From: JAGXQV01 sp964527565
GTDB lineage: Bacteria; Pseudomonadota; Gammaproteobacteria; Burkholderiales; Sulfuricellaceae
DNA: 64,000 nt
Reading direction: 5' to 3'
NCBI GenBank assembly: GCA_964527565.1
Contig: CAZGOY010000012.1
Location: forward strand, 17,972 to 81,971
Made by a program: the position numbers and the translations under genes. The notes below the pieces were generated by a model, which worked only from the letters and a program-made list of their open reading frames with translations, searched no databases and was not told the origin of the DNA. This document shows, piece by piece, positions 17,606 through 23,256 of this stretch (the first letter of the stretch is position 1; the number at the start of each line of letters is the position of its first letter).

Positions 17606-18948
17606 ACGGTTGTGTCCAGATTCAATGCGCTTGCCATTTCTTTCAGTTTGGCCCGTTCCAGCTTGCCCAGCGCATTGCGCGGTAGCACGGCAACACGGAT
17701 TATCCGGCGCGGACGTAACGCCCCGGCCAGATGAGCGCGACACCAGGCTTCCAGTTGCGCCAGGTCGATTTCCCCCACCACCAGCGCCGTCACCCGCTCA
17801 CCCCATACCGGATCGGGCAGGGCGGTAACGGCAGCGTCGCGCAGGCCCGGAAAGCGCATCAAGGTCTCTTCCACCACGGCAGGGTGCAGGTTGACGCCGC
17901 CGCTGACCAGCATGTCGTCGCGTCGGCCCAGCACGTGCAGCATGCCGTCAGCGTCGAGCTTTCCGCAATCGCCGCTGGTGAACCAGTCCGCATCCAGCCC
18001 GCCTCCCGGCACCAACTCGGGGTTGGCATAACCCGCCATCAGTGCCGCGCCGCGTATCTGTACGGCCCCTACGCCCGCGGCATCCGCGTCGCGGATGCGC
18101 ACTTCGAAGCCGGGCAGCGGGCGCCCCGCGCAACCGGGCGTCCAGTCCTCCGGCAAGGGCGACAAGGTCGCCACTTGCGAGGCGGCTTCGCTCATGCCGT
18201 AACTGACGGCAAGCGGCCACCCCGATGCGCGCGCGCGCCCGGCAAGCTCCCCGGACAATGCGCCGCCGCCGCACAGGACGTATTGGAGACTATCCGGCGG
18301 CGCGGCGCCATGACTGATGTCAAGGATACGTGCCAGCATCGGCGGTACCAGGGAAATATGCGTGACGCGGCTGGTGTGCAGGTCTTTCCATGCGCGCCCG
18401 GCATCGAATGCTTCATGCAACAATACGGTGGCGCGCGCCGCGGCACAGCGCCACAGGATCGCCATGCCGCCGACGTGATAGAGCGGCAGGCAATCCAGCC
18501 AAATGTCGCCGGCGTGTAGCGGCAGTACCCGTTGTGACGCGGCAACCGAGGCCGCCAGGTTTCCGGCGCTCAGCATCACGCCCTTGGGCGCGCCTTCGCT
18601 GCCGCTGGTGGCGATAATCAGTTCGACCGGAGAGGGCGGCGTGCCGGGTGAGCGCGCATATTGCGCCCCGCATTGTTCCAGCAGGGCGGCGCGCCTTGGT
18701 TGTGAAAGTGCGGGGTTGAGGGGCAGCAAGGGAACACCCGCAAAGGAGCAGGCATACGCGGCGAAGGCCAGTTCGCGCGACGAAGCCGAGGTGACCGCCG
18801 TGACGCGGCTTCCGCCATGGTCTGCGGCGTTCCGCCGTCCATGCGCGGCCAGCGCGGCAAAGGAAAGTTCCTCCGTGCCGGTAATCAGCGCGATGGACTG
18901 CGGCGCAACAGCGGCGGCGTTATCGATCCAGGCGGCGAGTTGGTTCAA
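17602..18948 (-). CDS. menE: o-Succinylbenzoate-CoA ligase, MenE type
   Basis: An AMP-forming acyl-CoA ligase of about 448 residues. The P-loop TSGSEGAPKGV, the LPLYHVGG motif, SYGMSEAASQV, the TSGDCGKLD hinge aspartate and the C-terminal PRNALGKLERAKL lysine are all present. With menF overlapping downstream, o-succinylbenzoate activation for menaquinone is the likely role. The start is uncertain. The frame is open to GTG 19080, but that upstream stretch is a REP-type repeat, and the fold begins at LNQLAAWIDNAAAVAP, so TTG 18948 is proposed. No strong ribosome site is seen before it. Confidence 0.85.
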   Translation of the reverse strand: MNQLAAWIDNAAAVAPQSIALITGTEELSFAALAAHGRRNAADHGGSRVTAVTSASSRELAFAAYACSFAGVPLLPLNPALSQPRRAALLEQCGAQYARSPGTPPSPVELIIATSGSEGAPKGVMLSAGNLAASVAASQRVLPLHAGDIWLDCLPLYHVGGMAILWRCAAARATVLLHEAFDAGRAWKDLHTSRVTHISLVPPMLARILDISHGAAPPDSLQYVLCGGGALSGELAGRARASGWPLAVSYGMSEAASQVATLSPLPEDWTPGCAGRPLPGFEVRIRDADAAGVGAVQIRGAALMAGYANPELVPGGGLDADWFTSGDCGKLDADGMLHVLGRRDDMLVSGGVNLHPAVVEETLMRFPGLRDAAVTALPDPVWGERVTALVVGEIDLAQLEAWCRAHLAGALRPRRIIRVAVLPRNALGKLERAKLKEMASALNLDTTV

Positions 18949-18989
18949 CGGGGCAAGCTCAAATGTTTCATAAAAATGTTGCCCTTCCT

Positions 18990-19096
18990 GTGGGAGGGGG
19001 CTTGCCCCCGAGTTTTTTCGTTCAGCAGGAAAAAAGTTAAAATCTCGCGGCCATACCCGACAGCCTGTCGGCTTGGGCACAAGAGGCCGCTCCCAC
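18990..19096. repeat. REPIN-like doublet of inverted REP sequences between menE and ubiE
   Basis: Two GTGGGAG-type palindromic units face each other. The left unit (18990-19012) reads GTGGGAGGGGGCTTGCCCCC; the right unit (19044-19096), read on the minus strand, begins GTGGGAGCGGCC and closes with GGCCGCGAG, with an inner CCGACAG/CTGTCGG palindrome. Inverted REP doublets are known as REPINs and are mobilised by RAYT transposases; no RAYT gene is in this window. The element sits just upstream of the menE start and could form an RNA hairpin in the leader. Confidence 0.7.
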
Positions 19097-19130
19097 GGGG
19101 TTGGGTGGTATTCATGAAAAATCCGGGCAA
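19088..19130. repeat. Copy A of a direct repeat flanking ubiE
   Basis: About 43 bases beginning CGCTCCCACGGGG and ending in ATGAAAAATCC. It is closely similar, with small gaps, to 19876-19918 on the other side of ubiE. Its left end is the terminal part of the REP unit, so the repeat is a REP end plus flanking sequence. It lies immediately after the ubiE stop. Confidence 0.65.
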
Positions 19131-19131
19131 G

Positions 19132-19848
19132 CTATTTGGTGGCGGAGTGGATGCAGGCAATGCCGAACGTCAGATTGCGGTAGCGCACGTCACGGAAACC
19201 GGCGTTTTCGACGATGCCCTTCATTTCTTCCTGGTGCGGAAAGCGGCGGATGGATTCCACCAGATAGGTGTAGGCTTCCGGTTCGCGGGCAATCCAGGCG
19301 CCGAGACGCGGAATGACCGTAAAGGAAAACAGATTGTAGAAAGGGCGCACCAGCGCCCAGGGGCGGGAAAACTCCAGGCACAGGAAGCGCCCGCCCGGCT
19401 TGAGCACGCGGTGGATTTCCGCCAGCGCGCGATCCATGCGCGTGACGTTGCGGATGCCGAAAGCGATGGTCAAGGTATCCACCGAATCATCGGCCAGCGG
19501 CAGCGCCTCGCCGGTACCCGACAGCCAGCCGATGTGGCGCAAACCGCGTGCCTGGCCGTGGCGCATCATCGCCAGGCTGGGGTCGCACACCATGACCGTG
19601 CGGTCTGCCGCTGCCAGCAAGGCGGCCACGTCGCCCGTGCCGCCTGCCAGGTCGACGATCACCTGTCCCTTCGCCGGACGCGCTTCCCTGGCAAAACGGC
19701 GTTTCCACAAGCGGTGGATGCCCATGCTCATGGCGTCGTTCATCAGGTCGTAACGCGGCGCCACCGCCTGGAACACGCGCCGGATGCGGCGCTCGCGCTC
19801 GTTCTCCTCAACGGTCTGAAAACCGAAACTGCGTGAAATGTCGTTCAT
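19132..19848 (-). CDS. ubiE: Ubiquinone/menaquinone C-methyltransferase UbiE
   Basis: A 238-residue SAM-dependent methyltransferase. Characteristic segments are RRVFQAVAPRYDLMNDAMSMG, the SAM-binding VDLAGGTGDVA, LTIAFGIRNVTRMD, LKPGGRFLCLEFSRP and the C-terminal FGIACIHSATK. It methylates the benzoquinol ring in ubiquinone synthesis and demethylmenaquinol in menaquinone synthesis. The ATG at 19848 gives MNDISRSFGF, a typical start; 25 further residues encoded upstream cross a repeat and are rejected. Its position beside menE and menF suits the menaquinone role. It is bracketed by direct repeats. Confidence 0.95.
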   Translation of the reverse strand: MNDISRSFGFQTVEENERERRIRRVFQAVAPRYDLMNDAMSMGIHRLWKRRFAREARPAKGQVIVDLAGGTGDVAALLAAADRTVMVCDPSLAMMRHGQARGLRHIGWLSGTGEALPLADDSVDTLTIAFGIRNVTRMDRALAEIHRVLKPGGRFLCLEFSRPWALVRPFYNLFSFTVIPRLGAWIAREPEAYTYLVESIRRFPHQEEMKGIVENAGFRDVRYRNLTFGIACIHSATK

Positions 19849-19875
19849 GGAAAATCGTCCTGTATTTTTACTACC

Positions 19876-19918
19876 CGCTCCCACGGGGATTGGTGGTTTT
19901 TTATGAAAAATCTGCGCT
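19876..19918. repeat. Copy B of a direct repeat flanking ubiE
   Basis: Matches copy A (19088-19130) in CGCTCCCACGGGG, TTGGTGGT and ATGAAAAATC, with a few substitutions and 1-2 base gaps. It lies 28 bases upstream of the ubiE start on the minus strand and downstream of the RelE-type toxin gene, marking the left border of the accessory region. Confidence 0.65.
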
Positions 19919-19931
19919 AACAAAAACCATT

Positions 19932-20216
19932 TCAGGTTGGAAATTTTCGTGCAGTATGCACGATATTCAATATCTGGATTTCATCCTTTGAAACCCGGAT
20001 GAAAGCGATATAGGGGAGACGGTTTATCACCACTTCACGCGCACCGGGGATGCGGTTGCTTGTGCGTACTCGTTCGGGGAAATCCAGGAGCTTTTCAAGT
20101 TGTTCGACGATACGACGTTCAATGACTTCGGCGGTTGCCACACCCGCGTGCAGGTAGTAATACGCGAGGATGTTTTCAAAGTCAGAAAGCGCTTCGTTCG
20201 TCCAAACAATGTGCAT
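19932..20216 (-). CDS. RelE/ParE-family toxin
   Basis: A 94-residue protein of the RelE/ParE superfamily: MHIVWTNEALSDFENILAYY opens with the beta strand and helical hairpin, and PYIAFIRVSKDEIQILNIVHTARKFP gives the C-terminal sheet with HTAR. Whether it cleaves mRNA at the ribosome or acts on gyrase cannot be told. It follows its antitoxin with 2 bases between stop and start, an antitoxin-first operon. It sits at the edge of the accessory island. Confidence 0.85.
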   Translation of the reverse strand: MHIVWTNEALSDFENILAYYYLHAGVATAEVIERRIVEQLEKLLDFPERVRTSNRIPGAREVVINRLPYIAFIRVSKDEIQILNIVHTARKFPT

Positions 20217-20218
20217 TG

Positions 20219-20533
20219 TTATGAGGCTGAATTCGAGAGCCTCGCCTTGAGGCGAGCGCGGACTTGCCGCATAGCGTCTTCGTGCTCGATCAGTGCGGTT
20301 TCCCCGCTATCGATGCGGCGCAAGGTGTTGGTCACCTTTTCGAGAACCCAAGCATCATATTCAGGCTCTTTGTCCATCATCATTTCCGGGAGAATCGTAT
20401 CGGCGGCGTCCTGGATCGAAATCATGATGCCAACAGGCCGGTTGTTCCTGGTGATAACAATTGGTTCGCGTTGCGCCGCATCAAGAAATTCCCCGAAGTG
20501 GTTTTTAACGTCTCGCGCCGTCATGACTTTCAT
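20219..20533 (-). CDS. Phd/YefM-family antitoxin
   Basis: A 104-residue antitoxin. The N-terminal DNA-binding part MKVMTARDVKNHFGEFLDAAQREPIVITRNNRPVG is typical of Phd/YefM, and the C-terminal 50 residues, charged and helical, would bind the toxin. The ATG at 20533 is chosen because AAGGGG lies seven bases before it; another ATG two codons upstream at 20539 is too close to that site. Such proteins repress their own promoter. Confidence 0.85.
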   Translation of the reverse strand: MKVMTARDVKNHFGEFLDAAQREPIVITRNNRPVGIMISIQDAADTILPEMMMDKEPEYDAWVLEKVTNTLRRIDSGETALIEHEDAMRQVRARLKARLSNSAS

Positions 20534-20539
20534 GCTCAT

Positions 20540-20826
20540 ACCCCTTTAGGACGCTAATTATTGTGTCCATTGTATCCACAGTGGACATATTGGCAAGGGC
20601 ATCATCCGATGGAATGGCAAAGCAATTCACGATTGGCGCCTGTTATGGCTTTCGGAGGTCGCATGGAGGAAATCCATGCCGAAAGGCGGCACAGACTGAG
20701 CTGGCGATCCACTTACGGCCCCGAGGGGTGATAGGCGGCTGGCGGCCCAAGTTGGCGACCTTGGTTGCCTCATCATGCCTTTCGGCAAGGGCAAGTCAGC
20801 CTGATAACGCCACCAGCCGCCTTTAA
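20540..20826. other. Intergenic region with several inverted repeats, no gene recognised
   Basis: About 290 bases. Frames on both strands are open for 60-87 codons, but none gives a recognisable protein. A GTCCA...TGGAC palindrome at 20561-20585 lies at the promoter of the antitoxin gene and may be its operator. A hairpin at 20649-20685 (CTTTCG/CGAAAG, a six-base bulge, then GCATGGA/TCCATGC) and complementary outer segments near 20634-20650 and 20797-20812 could fold into one structured unit. No known RNA family was recognised. Confidence 0.4.
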
Positions 20827-20889
20827 CTACAAGGAAATCCAGCCGTATGCTTTGGCGACGGCAGCATCCAGCGTTTTACGGGCATTAGG
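20827..20889 (-). pseudogene. Remnant of an MmeI-like methyltransferase C-terminus
   Basis: On the minus strand this stretch encodes NARKTLDAAVAKAYGWISL and a stop. The intact MmeI-like protein encoded at 23257-26106 has NAHKTLDAAVAKAYGW near its end, so 15 of 16 residues agree, and the DNA agrees nearly as well. No other part of such a gene is visible here, and the remnant overlaps the last codons of the DUF1640 gene in another frame. It is best read as the scar of a second copy of the gene, or of a recombination that moved the end of one. Confidence 0.7.
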
Positions 20890-21151
20890 GCAGTTTGAGC
20901 AGGATGCCGATCAGCAGGGCCATTTGCGCCATCGCCAAGCTCACCATCCATTTGATGGATTCGGCCTTGTGTTCGGCAAAGCGGGTCTCCATCCTTGATT
21001 CCAGCCGCTCGATGTCCCGTTTGGTGGCGATTCCCGATTCGCTCTGCGCTTCCCTGAAAGCGTTCGCTACTGCTTCCGCCTGCTTCTCGGTGAAGTCTGC
21101 GGATTTCAGTTCCCGAATGAGCTTGTGAGTATCAAAGGTCAGAGCTCTCAT
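20885..21151 (-). CDS. DUF1640 / coiled-coil membrane-anchored small protein
   Basis: An 88-residue protein. Residues 1-60 are charged and heptad-like (KLIRELKSADFTEKQAEAVANAF, then KRDIERLESRMETRFAEHK), and residues 65-86 are a single membrane helix (MVSLAMAQMALLIGILLKL). This is the layout of the DUF1640 (CCDC90-like) family, frequent in bacterial genomes and of unknown function. The ATG at 21151 gives MRALTFDTHKL, a typical start; 12 more residues are encoded upstream. The stop is fused to the methyltransferase remnant. Confidence 0.7.
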   Translation of the reverse strand: MRALTFDTHKLIRELKSADFTEKQAEAVANAFREAQSESGIATKRDIERLESRMETRFAEHKAESIKWMVSLAMAQMALLIGILLKLP

Positions 21152-21221
21152 GGTTTTGATCTTGGACGATGGCCGTCCGGGTGTCAAGGATCACCACCCT
21201 GTAAGAGTGTAAGAGCAAGAT

Positions 21222-21420
21222 AGTAATGTCCGGTCTTGGCAAGGTAGAAATGTCCGCTTTGGAATTTGGCGAGGCATGGTATGAGAGATCGGATCGAGAT
21301 GAGCAAAAAGGAGTTGGAACGGCTGGAGGTTATCCGGCGGGTCACAGACGGGGTTATCAGTCAGCGACAGGCTGCGCGGCAACTCAAGGTGTCGGAGCGG
21401 CAAATGTCGGTCGGCATTCA
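21222..21420 (+). mobile_element. Decayed insertion sequence, left end with transposase N-terminus
   Basis: Two AATGTCCG-type repeats at 21224 and 21247 resemble the ends of ISNCY-like elements. They are followed by a short coding stretch from ATG 21281 or 21299: MSKKELERLEVIRRVTDGVISQRQAARQLKVSERQM, the helix-turn-helix start of ISNCY/IS481-type transposases. Similarity stops after about 45 codons. No DDE catalytic core and no right end are present, so the element is dead. The bases from 21421 to 21667 contain nothing recognisable. Confidence 0.6.
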
Positions 21421-21667
21421 GGCGCAAAGCGAAAGCAGCGAGACCGTCAAGGAACGCACCGTCAATGGCCGCAAGGTCAACACCCTATTCACCCAGGCCA
21501 GGTCAAGTGGCTCAAATGCTGCGCCCCCTTCAAGCTGCATAAGGCGCACCGATCCCTGCCACCTCTTCAACAATGCGCTGGCGTAAGTTGCTGACGGGGG
21601 CGGGGTAACCGCAGCCAAAGAGGTAATCACGAATCTGGTCAATTGACCGCCGCATATCGGGCATGGG

Positions 21668-22294
21668 TCAGCAATACTCTGGATAGGTTGGAAAATCTGA
21701 AAGGCCGATCATTCGGTCTGCCCATGTCAGTTCATTTTTTGCGTACTCATCCCAGCAATCCGCCAGATATGCAAGGCGGGCAATGCCGTTGTCAGTCCAG
21801 CGATACCGGAGATCCGGCTGCTGGCATACCCATGGCGTGATCCCCAAGTCAATGGAGAACGCAACGCCCGCACACAAAGCGATGTCCAGGTCGGCACAAC
21901 GCCAACGCGACTGGTGCTGGGAAATGCGTTTGTGTCCGTGGAAGTAGGCTTGCAATCTCCGGGCGGCATCATCAATCTGCTGCCGGCCATTCCACGATGT
22001 GTCATTCGCTAAAAAATTATGCTCCACGACTAAACGCAGTTGCAGCAGCCAACCGGCGACATCATGTTTTTCGGCCTGCTGATATTTCCCCGCCACCGCA
22101 GTGCATGCCATCCAGAGGAAAAAGCGTGAAGCTTTTTGCCCGGATTTTCTGGTCCAGACGGACAATTCGCTTGGCATCGTCGGTTTGCCTTGATCCAGCT
22201 TTGCAATCATCCTGTGCAAGGCATCGCGAACCCGGATGGCTTGAAGCCGCTCTTCCGAAATGTCTGCGTCAGGCATGTTTTTTCGAGCCAGCAT
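21668..22294 (-). CDS. Protein of unknown function in the accessory island
   Basis: A 208-residue soluble-looking protein that I do not recognise. It is rich in Trp, Gln and Arg. The N-terminal half is helical (EERLQAIRVRDALHRMIAKLDQ), the middle has LLQLRLVVEHNFLANDTSW and a His-rich AYFHGHKRISQHQSRW, and the end is WADRMIGLSDFPTYPEYC. There is no signal peptide or membrane segment. ATG 22276 (MPDADISEERL) is an alternative start. It stands alone between a dead transposase and a small ORF, and its composition differs from that of the core genes around the island. Confidence 0.55.
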   Translation of the reverse strand: MLARKNMPDADISEERLQAIRVRDALHRMIAKLDQGKPTMPSELSVWTRKSGQKASRFFLWMACTAVAGKYQQAEKHDVAGWLLQLRLVVEHNFLANDTSWNGRQQIDDAARRLQAYFHGHKRISQHQSRWRCADLDIALCAGVAFSIDLGITPWVCQQPDLRYRWTDNGIARLAYLADCWDEYAKNELTWADRMIGLSDFPTYPEYC

Positions 22295-22439
22295 AGGGCG
22301 TTAAAATGCGACCGTTATCGGCACCAAACTCGTTTGCATTTAGACGGTTGGGGATTTCTTCTCCGCCATCGGCAAGGCCGCCAAGGAACTTGATAGCCGC
22401 AATCACCGTTAATATGTGCCGTCACGGTATCATGTACCT

Positions 22440-22577
22440 ATGATCATGTTTCTCGGAATCATGCTGCCATTCATGGCGCTGCTCTTGCCCTATGTGTTCG
22501 GGCCTGTCCTGTTTGTTTTTCTGATAACCTGCGTCATCAAGGTTCTGACGGCTTTTTCTGACATTTCAGCCCCGTAG
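22440..22577 (+). CDS. Possible small membrane peptide
   Basis: A 45-codon frame starting MIMFLGIMLPFMALLLPYVFG and continuing as a hydrophobic stretch to residue 36, ending DISAP. It would form a membrane hairpin or one long helix. There is no clear ribosome site, and the sequence is not one I recognise, so it could be chance. It lies directly before a palindromic repeat and a candidate structured RNA. Confidence 0.3.
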   Translation: MIMFLGIMLPFMALLLPYVFGPVLFVFLITCVIKVLTAFSDISAP

Positions 22578-22579
22578 TT

Positions 22580-22625
22580 CGCGGTTCCGGTGCAATGCGC
22601 TGCGCTGCGCGGATTGCACCCTACG
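22580..22625. repeat. Dispersed palindromic repeat, copy 1
   Basis: A REP-like element with core GTGCAAT...ATTGCAC and the end ACCCTACG. The reverse complement of 63866-63906 is identical to it except that this copy has an extra CTGCG, a five-base tandem duplication. Elements of this shape are common between genes in proteobacteria. It lies just before the candidate RNA at 22656. Confidence 0.75.
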
Positions 22626-22655
22626 ATTGCTGGGGATGGCTGCAACAGAAAAGGA

Positions 22656-22733
22656 GCGGCGGTTAGGATGGGCGGGTATTTCCATCACGGCCCCGAAGGG
22701 TTCCCGGCAACCCGGCTGTGCTCTAACCGTCGC
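22656..22733 (+). ncRNA. Candidate structured RNA with a three-way junction
   Basis: The 78 bases fold by eye into three stems. P1 pairs GCGGCGGTTAG (22656-22666) with CTAACCGTCGC (22723-22733), 11 pairs including one G-U. P2 is GATGG/CCATC (22667-22671 with 22682-22686) with a ten-base loop. P3 pairs 22687-22692 with 22714-22719, six pairs with one G-U, and is continued after a five-base bulge by GGGTT/AACCC around a six-base loop. Both G-U pairs would be mismatches in the opposite strand, which favours a plus-strand transcript. I cannot match it to a known riboswitch or sRNA. From 22734 to 22845 nothing else is seen. Confidence 0.4.
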
Positions 22734-22845
22734 CCCGCAACTCTATGGCAACCCACACAAACAATCAAGGCCGGTTGCGTGGCAATTCATCGCCCATTGA
22801 AACAATCAGAACCAGGAAGTGGCAAGGTGGGGGGCTCTTATTTTC

Positions 22846-23235
22846 TTATCCCGCCGGATTGGATAGTTGGCTTGTCGCATCCGCATAAGCGACATCTGCA
22901 AATTTGCCATCCTGGAAAACCGGCCAGTAGTCCACCCGCGTGATGGCGCGTCCGGCGCTGTCGAAGACGATGATGACCCAGCGCGCCATGACAGCCATAT
23001 CGCCGCAAGCGACTCCCAGCCCCAGGATTTCCGCCCAATGCTGGAAGTAGTCATCCTTCCAGCGCGGTGCATGGGAGAGGCGTTCCTGTTCCTCCAGGCG
23101 CCAGAGATCAAGCGGATCATCGGCCATGCTCAACGCGTAAATTTCCGCGACGGGCTGCCGGATTTCCGGTGGGGTGCCGGTGCGGTACCAGCCCTCAAAG
23201 AAGACGATGCCGCTTTGGATGTCAATGCCGGACAT
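22846..23235 (-). CDS. Protein of unknown function next to the MmeI-like gene
   Basis: A 129-residue protein that I do not recognise. It has no signal peptide or membrane helix. Features seen are GIDIQSGIVFFEGWYRTGTPPEIRQP at the start, a central acidic helical part (DDPLDLWRLEEQERLSH) and a beta-rich end (ARWVIIVFDSAGRAITRVDYWPVFQDGKFADVAY). The gene begins 21 bases after the stop of the MmeI-like restriction-modification gene on the same strand, so the two may be co-transcribed; an accessory role in that system is only a guess. Confidence 0.55.
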   Translation of the reverse strand: MSGIDIQSGIVFFEGWYRTGTPPEIRQPVAEIYALSMADDPLDLWRLEEQERLSHAPRWKDDYFQHWAEILGLGVACGDMAVMARWVIIVFDSAGRAITRVDYWPVFQDGKFADVAYADATSQLSNPAG

Positions 23236-23256
23236 GGCGGGTGATGGCGCGGCGGT

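Noticed and set aside
22656..22733. Integron attC site
   Set aside because: attC needs an RYYYAAC box on the left and GTTRRRY on the right; here GTTAG is left and CTAAC right, the wrong way round, and no integrase is present.
22656..22733. Known riboswitch (c-di-GMP, fluoride, TPP, cobalamin)
   Set aside because: The conserved core sequences of these classes are not found, and no fitting downstream gene lies on the plus strand.
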